A stretch of DNA of 64,000 nt from Aureimonas mangrovi (GCF_014058705.1 NZ_CP059692.1:501001-565000), one strand, 5' to 3'. Positions 19,213-29,341 are shown, counted from the stretch's first letter. Translations and numbers: made by a program. Notes: generated by a model not told the origin, from the sequence alone.

Positions 19213-20166
19213 ATGACGACAGAGACGATCCGGATCGGAACGCGGGGCAGCCGCCTCGCCTTGGCGCAGGCGAGCGAGGTGCGCGCCCGGCTCATGGCGG
19301 CCCACGCCCTGCCGGAAGAAGCGTTCGCGATCGAGGTGATCTCGACCTCGGGAGACCGCATTCTCGACCGGCCGCTCTCGGAAGCCGGCGGCAAGGGGCT
19401 CTTCACCAAGGAGATCGAGGAAGCGCTGCTCGATGGGCGCATCGACCTCGCCGTCCATTCCTCCAAGGACATGGCGACGGCGATGCCGGAAGGTCTCGCG
19501 ATCGCCGCCTATCTGCCGCGCGAGGACGTTCGCGACGTCTTCATCGGGCGAACGGTCCAACGGATCGCGGACCTGCCGCTGGGCGCCCATGTCGGCACCG
19601 CCTCGCTGCGGCGCCAGGCGCTCCTGAAACGCCTGCGGCCCGATCTCCGCCTCTCGATCCTGCGCGGCAACGTGCAGACGCGCCTCGCCAAGCTCGAAGC
19701 GGGCGAGGTGGACGGCACGCTCCTCGCTTTCGCTGGCCTGAAGCGCATGGCGATGGAGTCGGTCGTCGGCGAATTCCTCGACGAGGAAACCTTTCCGCCC
19801 GCGCCGGGACAGGGGGCGATCTGCATCCAGACACGCGACGGTGACGAGCGCGCGGCCGGGCTGCTCTCCCCGGTCGCGGATCCTCGGACGGCGGTGGAAC
19901 TTGCGGCCGAACGCGCGTTCCTTGCCCGGCTGGACGGCTCGTGCCGCACGCCGATCGCCGCGCGCGCAATCCTGGAAGCAGAGTTGCTGCGCTTCCACGG
20001 CATGATCCTGACACCGGACGGGGCGCGGATGCACGAGACGCGCGGCGAGGGCCTTGCAGAGCGCGCGGCTGCGATCGGTGACGAGGCTGCACGCACGCTT
20101 CTCGCCGAGGCAGGCACCGGCTTCTTCGCCGGCTGGTCCGGAGCGGACGGTTGGCGCGCATCCTGA
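19213..20166 (+). CDS. hemC: hydroxymethylbilane synthase (porphobilinogen deaminase)
   Basis: This 317-residue enzyme polymerises four porphobilinogens into hydroxymethylbilane for haem and other tetrapyrroles. It starts [30 protein letters not shown] and AVHSSKDM are near residues 61-86, [12 protein letters not shown] near 128, and the dipyrromethane cofactor is attached to Cys244 in [11 protein letters not shown]. The start is ATG 19213. The last 16 bases overlap hemD. All catalytic landmarks are present and length is normal. Confidence 0.96.
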   Translation: MTTETIRIGTRGSRLALAQASEVRARLMAAHALPEEAFAIEVISTSGDRILDRPLSEAGGKGLFTKEIEEALLDGRIDLAVHSSKDMATAMPEGLAIAAYLPREDVRDVFIGRTVQRIADLPLGAHVGTASLRRQALLKRLRPDLRLSILRGNVQTRLAKLEAGEVDGTLLAFAGLKRMAMESVVGEFLDEETFPPAPGQGAICIQTRDGDERAAGLLSPVADPRTAVELAAERAFLARLDGSCRTPIAARAILEAELLRFHGMILTPDGARMHETRGEGLAERAAAIGDEAARTLLAEAGTGFFAGWSGADGWRAS

Positions 20167-20873
20167 TCCTGCGCGCGCGGCAGGCCGCGACCGCGACCGC
20201 CGTGCTCGTCGAGAGCTTCGGCGATACGCCGCTTCTCCTGCCGACACGGCAGGTCGAACAGCTCGACCCACCCGCGCCGCTGGGACCGTTCGGTGGGCTG
20301 GTCGTCACGAGCGCCAATGCCGTTTCCTATCTCGCCCGCCACCCTGAATGGTGCCGTCTGCCCGCCCTTGCGGTCGGCGGCGCGACGGCGCAGGCTCTGC
20401 GTGCCGCGCGCTTCGAGGTGGTGGAGGCGGGGCCTGGGACGGCCGAAGAGCTGGTGGTGCCGGCCATCGCTCTCTACCGAAAGGCCGGCCTTCCGCTGCT
20501 CTATCCCACAGGCATTGTGCGCCGGCCGGATCTCGAAGTCGGTCTGGCCGAGGCGGGCGTGCCCTGCAGGACGATCGAGGTCTATCGCGACCGTTCGCGG
20601 GAGCCCTCGGGCGCCGATGTCGACGCTGTCCTGGCGCAGGGGCCGCCGGATGCCGTCCTCCTGCTTTCGCGCGCACAGGCGCAGGATTTCATGGCGCTGC
20701 GGTCGCGCTTCCCGGATCGGCTCGGCGATGCGGTGGCGATCCTGTGCCTTTCTCCCCGAATTGCCGCGCTTTTCGAAGGCGCGGATGCCGCGCGTGTGGT
20801 GGTAAGCGAAAAGCCGGAGCTTTCGGCGCTTCTGGCGCGTTATCGCTCGTTGTGTATCTCGGGGCTGGATTGA
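20151..20873 (+). CDS. hemD: uroporphyrinogen-III synthase
   Basis: This 240-residue protein closes and inverts ring D of hydroxymethylbilane to give uroporphyrinogen III. HemD sequences are poorly conserved. Here the fold is recognised by the N-terminal [14 protein letters not shown], the segment GGLVVTSANAVSYLARH, the central LLYPTGIVRRPDLEVGL and VLLLSRAQAQDF. It starts at TTG 20151 inside hemC (16-base overlap), so its translation is probably coupled to that of HemC. Position between hemC and the mitofilin-like gene supports the call more than motif strength does. Confidence 0.88.
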   Translation: MARILILRARQAATATAVLVESFGDTPLLLPTRQVEQLDPPAPLGPFGGLVVTSANAVSYLARHPEWCRLPALAVGGATAQALRAARFEVVEAGPGTAEELVVPAIALYRKAGLPLLYPTGIVRRPDLEVGLAEAGVPCRTIEVYRDRSREPSGADVDAVLAQGPPDAVLLLSRAQAQDFMALRSRFPDRLGDAVAILCLSPRIAALFEGADAARVVVSEKPELSALLARYRSLCISGLD

Positions 20874-20962
20874 CCCGCGCCTGTCGTTGCAGGATCGGGT
20901 CGCGACCCTAACTTGCGAAGAATGCCGCGGCGTCAGCCGCGTGGAAGACCTGGAGCAACCGA

Positions 20963-22423
20963 ATGGCGCAACGCCCCCGCCGGCCCAAGGCGACCCCTTC
21001 GACTGCTGCTGATGCGGCGCAGGCCACGCCCGCCGACAAGCCGGTAGAGGAAGGCGAGACGCCGGCGAAGCCGGACCCGCAGCCGGCCGATCCTGCACCT
21101 GCCGAGGACGAGACGCCAACCGCCAGGTCCGCTTCCCGGCGGCCGGTCGGGGCGAGCGCACTGCCCCCGCCCGCCGACCAGCCTGCGGTGCCGGATGCCG
21201 GCGTGACCGCCGAGCAGGCCGGCGCGGTGGAACTGTCCCGCGATACGCCCGCCGAGCCAGAAAAGGCGGGCTCGACGGACGCTCCGGATGCGACCAAGGC
21301 CTTCGCCGAAGAGGAGGGCCTTTCGCCTACGCGCCGTCATCTCGGCGAGTTCGAGGACGACGAGGTCATCTCGGCGGCCGAGCCGCACACCGCGAGCGGC
21401 GTGACGGATGCTTATCGCTCCCCGGCCGACAGCCACCATGAGCGGCCCGCCATCGCCGCGCCTGCCGGGAACGGCCCTGGTCTGGGTAGCCTCGTGGGCG
21501 CGGCGGTCGGCGGCGGTGTCGTCGCTCTTCTGGGCGCCTGGCTCCTCTCCTCCACGGGCGTCTTCGGGCCGAGCACACCTGCCGAGGGGCAGAGCTTCGC
21601 CACGACGGCGGACGTCGATGCGGTGTCCACCCAGCTCGCCGATACGCGTAGTATCGTCGATCAGCTGCAGTCCGCACAGGCCGCCGGCGGGTCGGGCACG
21701 AGCTTTGCGCCGGCAAGCGATGTCGCGGCCCTTTCGGATCGTCTCGGCGCCGTAGAGCGCACCCTACAGGAGAGTGGCAACAGCCAGAACGAAGCCGGCG
21801 CGCAGGCGCTTGAGGCTGCCCAAGCCGCGCAGAACCAGGCGAACGACCTTTCCGGCCGGCTCGACGAGATCGGTACCCGCGTGGCGAACGTCGAGACCGA
21901 GACGCGGCAGGCTCGCGTCGCCCTGGCGGCGGCGGGCCTCAAGGCGGCGATCGATCGCGGCGGGCCGTTCATGCCCGAGCTCGAGACCTTCGCCGCCGCA
22001 TCGGACGGTAGCCCACAGGTGGACGCTCTTCGCGACTTCGCGGCGGCTGGCGTGCCCACGCAAGGTGCGCTTCTGGAGGAGTGGCCGGACGTGGAGGCGC
22101 AGATTCGCACCGCGCTCGCCAGCGAGGGCGGCACGGGTGTCGGCGACCAGATTCTGAGCGGGCTCTCCTCGCTGGTGACGGTGCGCCGTACCGGCGAGGC
22201 TTCCGGGGAAGGCGACGGCCCCCAAGCCGCGCTCGACGCGATGACGACGGCGCTGCGTGAGGGTGATCTCGCCGCCTGGCGTCAGGGCTGGGATGGGCTC
22301 GACGAGGGTGCGAAGAGCGTCAGCCAGGACTTTGCCGACAAGGTCGCGGCGCGGCGGCAGGCGGTTTCCGTCGTCGATGAGGCCTTGACCAATGCCGCCG
22401 CCAATCCCGGAACGGAAGGCTGA
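20963..22423 (+). CDS. mitofilin-like inner-membrane protein (COG4223 type)
   Basis: This 486-residue protein has three parts. The first 170 residues are low-complexity and rich in Ala, Pro, Glu and Asp. One transmembrane helix lies at about 174-195 (GSLVGAAVGGGVVALLGAWLL). After it come Gln/Ala-rich, coiled-coil-like stretches (about 205-320) and a helical C-terminal domain. This is the architecture of alphaproteobacterial mitofilin-like proteins found between hemD and hemY, relatives of the mitochondrial MICOS subunit Mic60, and in some species it is called HemX-like. The start is ATG 20963. HemY follows after 11 bases. A role in shaping or organising the inner membrane is known for some homologues and inferred here. 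Confidence 0.78.
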   Translation: MAQRPRRPKATPSTAADAAQATPADKPVEEGETPAKPDPQPADPAPAEDETPTARSASRRPVGASALPPPADQPAVPDAGVTAEQAGAVELSRDTPAEPEKAGSTDAPDATKAFAEEEGLSPTRRHLGEFEDDEVISAAEPHTASGVTDAYRSPADSHHERPAIAAPAGNGPGLGSLVGAAVGGGVVALLGAWLLSSTGVFGPSTPAEGQSFATTADVDAVSTQLADTRSIVDQLQSAQAAGGSGTSFAPASDVAALSDRLGAVERTLQESGNSQNEAGAQALEAAQAAQNQANDLSGRLDEIGTRVANVETETRQARVALAAAGLKAAIDRGGPFMPELETFAAASDGSPQVDALRDFAAAGVPTQGALLEEWPDVEAQIRTALASEGGTGVGDQILSGLSSLVTVRRTGEASGEGDGPQAALDAMTTALREGDLAAWRQGWDGLDEGAKSVSQDFADKVAARRQAVSVVDEALTNAAANPGTEG

Positions 22424-22434
22424 AGAGACAAACG

Positions 22435-23937
22435 ATGCTGCGTATTCTCGCCTTTCTCGCCGTCGTCCTGGCCGCCGGGTTCGGTTTCGCCTGGCTCGCC
22501 GACCGTCCCGGCGAAGTGACGATCGCCTGGCTCGGCCAGGAGGTCCAGACGAGCTTTCTCGTCTTCCTCGTCGCCGCTGTGCTCGCGATCGCGGCGATCC
22601 TCGTCGTCTTGTGGCTGATCTTCGGCGTCTTTCGCGCGCCGGGCCGCATCGGCGACTTCTTCTCCAATCGCCGGCGTGAACGTGGCTATCGCTCGCTGAC
22701 GGCCGGCATCCTTGCGGCCGGTGCGGGTGATGCCGCGGCCGCGCGTCGTTTCGTGGTGAAGAGCGAGCGCGACATCGACCGCAAGAAGGAGCCGCTGCTG
22801 CGCTTCCTCGATGCGCAGACGGCGATGATCGAGGGCGATCACGCTCGCGCCCGCAGGCTCTTCGAGGAGATGGAGAAGGACCCCGACACGCGGCTTCTGG
22901 CGCTGCGCGGCCTCTATCTCGAGGCCGAGCGGGTCAACGATCCGATCGCCGCGCGCCACTATGCCGAGCGCGCCGTGCGCGTATCGCCCAATGTACCGTG
23001 GGCGGGTGGCGCCGTTCTCGAGCTCAAGGCGGCCGAGGGTGATTTCGACACCGCGCTCGACATCCTGAAGGCGCAGCGCAACGCCAAGCTCGTCGAACCC
23101 GAAGAGGCCAGACGCATGCGCGCCGTCCTCCTCACCGGCAAGGCGCAGGCTCTGGTCGAAAGCGATCCGGCGGGCGCGAAGAGTGCGGCCCGCGAAGCCC
23201 AGAAGCTCGCGCCCGATCTCGTGCCGGCCGCACTCGCCTTGGCGCGTGCGATGATCCAGCTCGGCGATACGCGCGGCGCCTCGCGGGCGCTTGAAAAGGC
23301 GTGGGGGGAAAGCGCCCATCCCGAGATCGCGGAGCTTTACGTCCATGTGCGCCCGGGCACGAGCGCGGCCGAGAGGCTGCAGCGAGCGAAGAAGCTGCAG
23401 AGCCTGCGCCCGAGCGAAGCGGAGGGTGACATCGCCGTCGCCTTCGCCGCTCTCGACGCGGGCGACCTGAAGCTCGCCCGCAGTTCGGCCGAGGCGGCCG
23501 CCCGCAAGGAGCCGCGCGAAGCGGCCTTCCTGCTTCTTGCCGATATCGAGGACGCCGAGACGGGCGATGCGCGCCGCATCCGCTCCCATATGGCGGATGC
23601 GCTGAAGGCGCCGAAGGACCCGGTGTGGATGTCCGATGGCGAGGCGGCGGCGGAATGGCGCGCCGTCTCCCCGACGACCGGCCGGCTCGACAGCTTCGAG
23701 TGGAAGACGCCGATGGAACGGCCTCTTTCACCGCGCATCGTCGCCATCGCCGCGAACGAGCCGGTGAAGGAAGAGCCTGCCGCCGTCAACGGCAGCGCGA
23801 CGACGACGGAGGGCGAGCGCTCACCAATGGTGATCGAGCACAAGCCCCAGGAGGACGAAGACACCCAGCCCGGCCGAGACAGCGCGTCGACGCCGACCGA
23901 TCATGAGGCGCGCAAGGAAGCGCGTTTCGCGAATTGA
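22435..23937 (+). CDS. hemY: haem biosynthesis-associated TPR membrane protein HemY
   Basis: This 500-residue inner-membrane protein has two N-terminal hydrophobic segments, at about 2-22 and 35-65. A periplasmic helical repeat region follows, with TPR-like units such as RLLALRGLYLEAERVNDPIAARHYAERAVRV shown in part near 150-182. The N-terminal LRILAFLAVVLAAGFGFAWLADRPGEV is the family's opening. This HemY belongs to the proteobacterial hemCDXY context and is not the protoporphyrinogen oxidase of Bacillus. Its biochemical role is unsettled. The C-terminus is acidic and low in complexity. The next gene begins 5 bases after the stop. Confidence 0.88.
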   Translation: MLRILAFLAVVLAAGFGFAWLADRPGEVTIAWLGQEVQTSFLVFLVAAVLAIAAILVVLWLIFGVFRAPGRIGDFFSNRRRERGYRSLTAGILAAGAGDAAAARRFVVKSERDIDRKKEPLLRFLDAQTAMIEGDHARARRLFEEMEKDPDTRLLALRGLYLEAERVNDPIAARHYAERAVRVSPNVPWAGGAVLELKAAEGDFDTALDILKAQRNAKLVEPEEARRMRAVLLTGKAQALVESDPAGAKSAAREAQKLAPDLVPAALALARAMIQLGDTRGASRALEKAWGESAHPEIAELYVHVRPGTSAAERLQRAKKLQSLRPSEAEGDIAVAFAALDAGDLKLARSSAEAAARKEPREAAFLLLADIEDAETGDARRIRSHMADALKAPKDPVWMSDGEAAAEWRAVSPTTGRLDSFEWKTPMERPLSPRIVAIAANEPVKEEPAAVNGSATTTEGERSPMVIEHKPQEDEDTQPGRDSASTPTDHEARKEARFAN

Positions 23938-23942
23938 CGGGT

Positions 23943-24413
23943 ATGTTTGATCGTCTCCAGCGCTTCTTCGACGAGGTCAGCGGCGCAAGGGCGCGTGAGA
24001 TGGGGACCGACGACCCGCAGGTGGCGGCCGCCGCGTTGCTCGTCCATGTCGCGCGGGCCGACGGCGAGGAACGGCAGAGCGAAGACGAGCGGCTGCTCGC
24101 CTCGCTGCGCAGCGCTTTCGGGCTCGATCCGCACGAGGCCGCGCGTGTGGCCGAAATGGGGCGGCGCGCCGATGAGGAGGCTGTCGATCTCTACCGCTTC
24201 ACCAGCGTGATCAAGGCGCATATGGACGAAGCCGAGCGCATTGCCTTCGTCGATCTTGTCTGGGACACGATCTACGCCGATGGCGAGGTTCACGAGCTGG
24301 AGGATAATCTTGCCTGGCGGATCGCGGAGCTGCTCGGCGTCTCGTCGCGCGACAGGATGATCGGCAAGAGACGCGCAGCAGAACGCAGCAGCGCGGAAAA
24401 CGCCGAAAGCTGA
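23943..24413 (+). CDS. TerB-domain protein
   Basis: This 156-residue soluble helical protein has a TerB-like domain. VAAAALLVHVARADGEE near residue 26 and VDLVWDTIYADGEVHELEDNLAWRIAELLGV near 100 (split by family convention) are the paired acidic motifs that bind metal in TerB proteins. I chose ATG 23943; a TTG nine bases earlier is also in frame. The gene follows hemY by 5 bases and is probably co-transcribed. The family name refers to tellurite resistance, but isolated TerB proteins without terACDE are widespread and have no proven tellurite role. Confidence 0.82.
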   Translation: MFDRLQRFFDEVSGARAREMGTDDPQVAAAALLVHVARADGEERQSEDERLLASLRSAFGLDPHEAARVAEMGRRADEEAVDLYRFTSVIKAHMDEAERIAFVDLVWDTIYADGEVHELEDNLAWRIAELLGVSSRDRMIGKRRAAERSSAENAES

Positions 24414-24419
24414 GGCGGG

Positions 24420-25196
24420 GTGAGGGTGCAGGCAGGCATAGCCGACAGCGCAACGCCGGAGCGGCGCTATGAACTGGATAGCGGGGGCGACGAGCGCCCG
24501 ATCCTCATCGTGCTTCATCAGGAAAACTCGACGCCCGGTCGCGTCGGTCAGGTGTTGGAAGCGGCCGGCCTTCGCCTCGACATCCGCCGCCCGGTCCTCG
24601 AGGACGCACTGCCCGAAACGCTCGAGAACCACCGCGGCGTCGTCGTTTTCGGCGGGCCGCCGAGCGCCAACGACACGGACGCCTATCTTCGCCGCGAGAT
24701 CGACTGGCTGGATGTGCCGCTGCGCGAGAGGGTTCCTTTCCTCGGCATCTGCCTCGGCGCGCAAATGCTCTCGAAGCATCTCGGCGGCACCGTCGCGCCG
24801 CATCCCGATGGGCTGGTCGAGGTCGGATACTATCCGCTGGAGGCGACGCCGGAGGGGCGGCGCCTCGTACCGCACTGGCCGGCGATGACCTATCAGTGGC
24901 ATCGCGAGGGATTCTCGCTGCCTTCCGGCGCAACGCTGCTGGCGCGCAGCGAGCGCTTTCCCAACCAGGCCTTCCGCTATGGCGACCACGCTTACGGCGT
25001 GCAGTTCCACGCCGAGCTGACGCTTGCGATGATGCATCGCTGGACTGTGCGCGGCCACGAGCGGCTTTCGCTGCCGGGGGCACAGGGGCGCCGGGCGCAT
25101 CTGGAAGGACGGGCGCTGCACGATGCGGCCGTCAAGCGCTGGTTGGTACAATTCCTCGGCCTCGTCTTCGGCCGGCCGGCTCCCTCACCGCAATAG
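24420..25196 (+). CDS. class I glutamine amidotransferase-like protein
   Basis: This 258-residue class I GATase has the complete triad: Cys111 in GICLGAQM, and His197 and Glu199 in GVQFHAEL. GVVVFGGPPSAND near residue 73 forms the oxyanion region. It has no fused synthetase domain, so it resembles stand-alone GuaA-like amidotransferases or gamma-glutamyl hydrolase-like proteins. The start is GTG 24420 (GTG 24426 is possible), preceded by GAGGCGGG, 6 bases after the TerB stop. Substrate is unknown. The gene ends the hem-associated operon, and a tRNA on the opposite strand follows. Confidence 0.85.
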   Translation: MRVQAGIADSATPERRYELDSGGDERPILIVLHQENSTPGRVGQVLEAAGLRLDIRRPVLEDALPETLENHRGVVVFGGPPSANDTDAYLRREIDWLDVPLRERVPFLGICLGAQMLSKHLGGTVAPHPDGLVEVGYYPLEATPEGRRLVPHWPAMTYQWHREGFSLPSGATLLARSERFPNQAFRYGDHAYGVQFHAELTLAMMHRWTVRGHERLSLPGAQGRRAHLEGRALHDAAVKRWLVQFLGLVFGRPAPSPQ

Positions 25197-25336
25197 GCGG
25201 ACAACGGGTCCTGCCGAAACGGGGTGTGTGCGCCTCAGGTGTTCGATCGTCGGCGATCGCAGGCTCGCGCCATCGGCCCCAAGCCGGCGCCGCGTGCCTC
25301 GAAGGCTCGAAAACCAATATTCCGGAAGGAGGCGAA

Positions 25337-25412
<76 letters not shown>

Positions 25413-25431
25413 GTCCACCTTTCGAAGGCGC

Positions 25432-25460
25432 TTCTAAGCTCGCCGCCCGCGACCTGTCAA
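25432..25460 (-). promoter_or_regulatory. sigma-70-type promoter of tRNA-Ala
   Basis: On the minus strand a perfect -35 TTGACA (25460-25455) is followed by a 17-base spacer and a -10 TTAGAA (25437-25432). The -10 is 19 bases from the mature 5' end of the tRNA, leaving a leader of about 12 bases. This is the clearest housekeeping promoter I see in the window. Confidence 0.75.
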
Positions 25461-25577
25461 GCAGGAGCAGCAGGGGAAGACGCGATCCAACGGGAGCGGC
25501 AGAGCCGCCCGCGCTTGCGTGGCCGCAGGGCGGCGTCTACATCAGGGCTCGATCGCTAGAAGGACTTCCAACGCCCC

Positions 25578-25880
25578 ATGCTCGCCGTTCTGCAAGTCGT
25601 GCTCGTCGTCCTGAACATCTTCTGGTGGATCGTCATCGCGTCGGCCATTCTGTCCTGGCTCTATGCCTTCAACATCGTCAATCCGCGCAACCAGTTCGTG
25701 GGCGCGATCGGCGAATTCCTCTATCGCATCACCGAGCCGGTCTATCGACCGATCCGCAATATCCTTCCCAATCTCGGCGGGATCGATCTTTCGCCGCTCG
25801 TGGTGCTTCTGGCGATTATCTTCCTCCAGCAGTTCATCCTGATCTACCTCGCCCCCGCCGTGGTGCGCGCCGGCATCTGA
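25578..25880 (+). CDS. YggT family membrane protein
   Basis: This 100-residue inner-membrane protein has two hydrophobic helices at about 5-30 and 70-95. They flank the conserved YggT segment YRITEPVYRPIRNILPNLGGID near residue 50. The start is ATG 25578, with AGAAGGA upstream. The family is linked with cell-shape, division and osmotic phenotypes in other bacteria, but its molecular role is unknown. It lies alone, downstream of the tRNA promoter on the opposite strand. Confidence 0.88.
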   Translation: MLAVLQVVLVVLNIFWWIVIASAILSWLYAFNIVNPRNQFVGAIGEFLYRITEPVYRPIRNILPNLGGIDLSPLVVLLAIIFLQQFILIYLAPAVVRAGI

Positions 25881-25945
25881 CCGCGCGCTGCGCCGCCCGG
25901 ACTGAAGGGGGTGGACGTGCGTGCCGGCGGGGCTACTGTGAGGCG

Positions 25946-26503
25946 ATGCGCGGCCTTGCCCCTTTCGTGCTCGTCCTCCTGATCACAGCGCCGGCTTTCG
26001 CCGCGACGCTGACGGGCGCGGCCTCTCCCATCGGGGAGCGCTTCTGCGGGCCGAGCGTGGAGGCGGAGGGTGTCCTGCGCTGCCCCGGTCCCTCCGGTGT
26101 CGAAGCCTATATCCACACCGCGGACGGGCTGTCCTCGATCTCGCTGGGCGATCCCGTCGAGGGCTACGTCTCCTTCGGGGAGACGAACAGCCTCGGCGCC
26201 ACAATGGAATGGCGCCTTTCGGACGGGCTGCCCTTTGCGGGCGTCGTGCGGTTCCGGCTGCCGGCCGAGGCGGCGGGCGAGGGCACGCGCGACCTGATGG
26301 CGGTCATCAAGGTCGCCGAGGGCGGCCGCGCGAGCTGCCTCGTCGCGGTCGTCGATCTCACCGTCAATCCCGAGGGTCGCGACATGGCGCGCCGCACGGC
26401 CGACGAGCGCGCGGCGAGCTTCACCTGCGGACGCGACGAGGCGCGGATCGTCGGCATCAGTTCCGAGTGGGCGCGGGATCTGGTCCTTCGCGAGATCCCT
26501 TGA
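25946..26503 (+). CDS. exported protein of unknown function, first of a paralogous pair
   Basis: This 185-residue protein has a signal peptide (MRGLAPFVLVLLITAPAFA, cleavage after AFA) and a predicted mature beta-rich domain. Four cysteines at 34, 46, 131 and 161 could form two disulfides in the periplasm. Its C-terminal pattern C-LVAVVD...N...AR..AD..A..F.CG.DEARIVG recurs in the next gene, so the two are paralogues with the last two cysteines 30 residues apart in both. The stop overlaps the TTG start of that gene (TTGA). I do not recognise the family, and no catalytic motif is evident. Confidence 0.72.
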   Translation: MRGLAPFVLVLLITAPAFAATLTGAASPIGERFCGPSVEAEGVLRCPGPSGVEAYIHTADGLSSISLGDPVEGYVSFGETNSLGATMEWRLSDGLPFAGVVRFRLPAEAAGEGTRDLMAVIKVAEGGRASCLVAVVDLTVNPEGRDMARRTADERAASFTCGRDEARIVGISSEWARDLVLREIP

Positions 26504-27072
26504 GGGCGCTGCTCGCCCTGCTCGTGGCCTCGTGCGCCGGTTCCGCCCACGCGGCCGAGGCGCGGTACACGGACGTGAACTTCGATGCGTGCGCCGTGGA
26601 AGAAGTCTTCGAGGAGGGCGTCGGCGCGGCGCTGACCTGCGAGGGGTTGGACGGAATTCCCGTCTACGTGACCGAGGGCGATCTGCGGTTCGACGTCGAT
26701 TTCGGCGCGCGAAACGGTGCGACGGAGACCTTCGGCCCGTTCAACTATCTCGGCCCGCGCATCGAGTGGCGCGTGGAGGACGGCAAGGCTTTCGCGACCA
26801 TCCTGCGCTTCGTGATCGAGAATCCGGAGGGTGGGGCGGACCCTGCCGACAAGGGCTCCGTGCTCGGGGTCTTCCAGATCGGGACGCAGGAGGCGCCGGG
26901 CTGCGCGGTCGCCTATGTCGACGCTCTGGCCAACGACAACGCCAACGAGATCGCCCGGCAGGTGGCGGACGCTTTTGCGCGCCCGTTCCGCTGCGGGACC
27001 GACCGCGCCACCTATGTCGGCCATGTCGGACCGAAGGCCGGCAGCGCGACGGCGACCCACGAGCCGCGCTGA
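26500..27072 (+). CDS. exported protein or lipoprotein of unknown function, second of a paralogous pair
   Basis: This 190-residue protein starts at TTG 26500 within the stop of the previous gene, implying translational coupling. Its N-terminus MRALLALLVASCAGSAHA can be read as a short lipoprotein signal (lipobox VASC, Cys12) or as a signal peptidase I site after AHA. The mature cysteines at 31, 47, 135 and 165 match the four of its neighbour in order, and CAVAYVD...N..EIARQVADAFARPFRCGTDRATYVG corresponds to the neighbour's C-terminal pattern. The middle (TETFGPFNYLGPRIEWRVEDG) also parallels the first protein. Function is unknown. A hairpin follows directly after the stop. Confidence 0.7.
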   Translation: MRALLALLVASCAGSAHAAEARYTDVNFDACAVEEVFEEGVGAALTCEGLDGIPVYVTEGDLRFDVDFGARNGATETFGPFNYLGPRIEWRVEDGKAFATILRFVIENPEGGADPADKGSVLGVFQIGTQEAPGCAVAYVDALANDNANEIARQVADAFARPFRCGTDRATYVGHVGPKAGSATATHEPR

Positions 27073-27074
27073 AA

Positions 27075-27108
27075 CGAGAGAGGGCCCGCCTGAGCGAGCC
27101 CTTTCTCG
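27075..27108. terminator. bidirectional hairpin between exported-protein gene and ppa
   Basis: CGAGAGAGGGC (27075-27085) pairs with GCCCTTTCTCG (27098-27108) over 11 positions with one G-U pair, around a 12-base loop. It sits between convergent genes. The T-rich part is inside the stem, so it is a terminator-like structure without a clean U-tract. Confidence 0.55.
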
Positions 27109-27124
27109 AAGAGGTTCAGGGCGT

Positions 27125-27664
27125 TCAGCCCTCCTTCTGCGCGTCGAAACGCTCCACGGCTTCCGAGATCAGCTTCTTGGCCTGATCGACGCCGCCCCAG
27201 GAGCCGATCTTCACCCACTTGCCGGGCTCCAGATCCTTGTAGTGCTCGAAGAAGTGCTCGATCTGCTTGCACGAGATTTCCGGCAGGTCGTTGTAATCGA
27301 CGATCCTGTCGAACTGCGAGCTCATCTTGCGCGAGGGGACCGCGATGATCTTTTCGTCCTGGCCGCCGTCGTCCTCCATCACGAGGACGCCGATCGGGCG
27401 CACGTTGACGACGCAGCCGGGCACCAGCGGGCGGTCGATCGCGATCAGGACGTCGATCGGGTCGCCATCGTCCGAAAGCGTGTGCGGCACGAAGCCGTAA
27501 TTGCCGGGATAGACCATCGGCGTGAACAGGAAGCGGTCGACGAAGAGCGCACCCGATTCCTTGTCCATCTCGTACTTGGTCGGCACGCCGCCGACCGGCA
27601 CCTCGACGATGACGTTGATGTCCTCGGGCGGGTTCTTGCCGCGGGAGATGGCGTCGATGCGCAT
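27125..27664 (-). CDS. ppa: inorganic pyrophosphatase (family I)
   Basis: This 179-residue cytoplasmic enzyme hydrolyses pyrophosphate, pulling biosynthetic reactions forward. The metal-binding signature appears as DGDPIDVLI near residue 66. [10 protein letters not shown] precedes it, and [26 protein letters not shown] follows as the core acidic strand region. Length matches bacterial family I enzymes. The start is ATG 27664. A hairpin lies just past the stop. Confidence 0.95.
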   Translation of the reverse strand: MRIDAISRGKNPPEDINVIVEVPVGGVPTKYEMDKESGALFVDRFLFTPMVYPGNYGFVPHTLSDDGDPIDVLIAIDRPLVPGCVVNVRPIGVLVMEDDGGQDEKIIAVPSRKMSSQFDRIVDYNDLPEISCKQIEHFFEHYKDLEPGKWVKIGSWGGVDQAKKLISEAVERFDAQKEG

Positions 27665-27754
27665 GGATCGTCCTTCGAAAAGCGTCTGGTGAAACTGGCG
27701 GGACGCTTAGCCGTTGCGCCTCGCGCTGGCAACATCGCCGCTCGCGTCGGGCCC

Positions 27755-28801
<1,047 letters not shown>

Positions 28802-28834
28802 GATGGGGCGATCCCGATGGGAGGAGGGTGCCCC

Positions 28835-29341
28835 TTACTGCCAGAGGAAGGCGACCTTGCTCAAGGTGACATGCTCGAAACGCTCGGAGCCCACCGCCAC
28901 CTCCCGCCCGGCGAGGCCGCGATAGAAGGCGAGCGCCCGGTCGTTGTCCTCCAGTGCCCAGACCGCAAGCCCCTTCAGCCCGCGCGAGGCGAGGAAGGCA
29001 CCGGCGCCCTCGAAGAGATGCCGGCCGAAGCCGACGCCCTGATAATCCGGCAGGATGTAGAGCTCGTAGATCTCGCCCTCGGCGCGGATCGCGCGGGTGC
29101 GGTTGTGGCCTATCGTGGCATAGCCGACGGTCCGCCCGTCATAGTCGAGCGCGAGCACCGCCGCGCCCCCGCCGATCGCGTGGCGCCACCAGTCCGGCCC
29201 CCGCCGGCCGATCATCGCGTTCAGCGCCTTGTGGGGAATGATGCCGGCATAGGCGCCGCGCCAGGCCTGTGCATGGACGTCGCAGAGCGCGGCGGCGTCC
29301 TCGCGTGCGGCACAGCGGATCTCAGCGGCGATCGTCTTCAT
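28835..29341 (-). CDS. GNAT family N-acetyltransferase
   Basis: This 168-residue acetyl-CoA-dependent acyltransferase has the GNAT core. The central strands include VGYATIGHNRTR, the substrate strand is EIYELYILPDYQ near residue 90, and the acetyl-CoA pyrophosphate loop Q-x-x-G-x-G appears as QGVGFGRHLFE. Near the end, ALEDNDRALAFYRGLAG is the usual motif before strand 6. The start is ATG 29341. The acceptor molecule cannot be predicted. The threonine aldolase gene follows after 33 bases, so they may be co-transcribed. Confidence 0.85.
   Translation of the reverse strand: MKTIAAEIRCAAREDAAALCDVHAQAWRGAYAGIIPHKALNAMIGRRGPDWWRHAIGGGAAVLALDYDGRTVGYATIGHNRTRAIRAEGEIYELYILPDYQGVGFGRHLFEGAGAFLASRGLKGLAVWALEDNDRALAFYRGLAGREVAVGSERFEHVTLSKVAFLWQ

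Noticed and set aside
23943-24413. Tellurite resistance determinant
   Set aside because: Only a single TerB domain is present, without terACDE genes; the family name alone does not support a resistance role.
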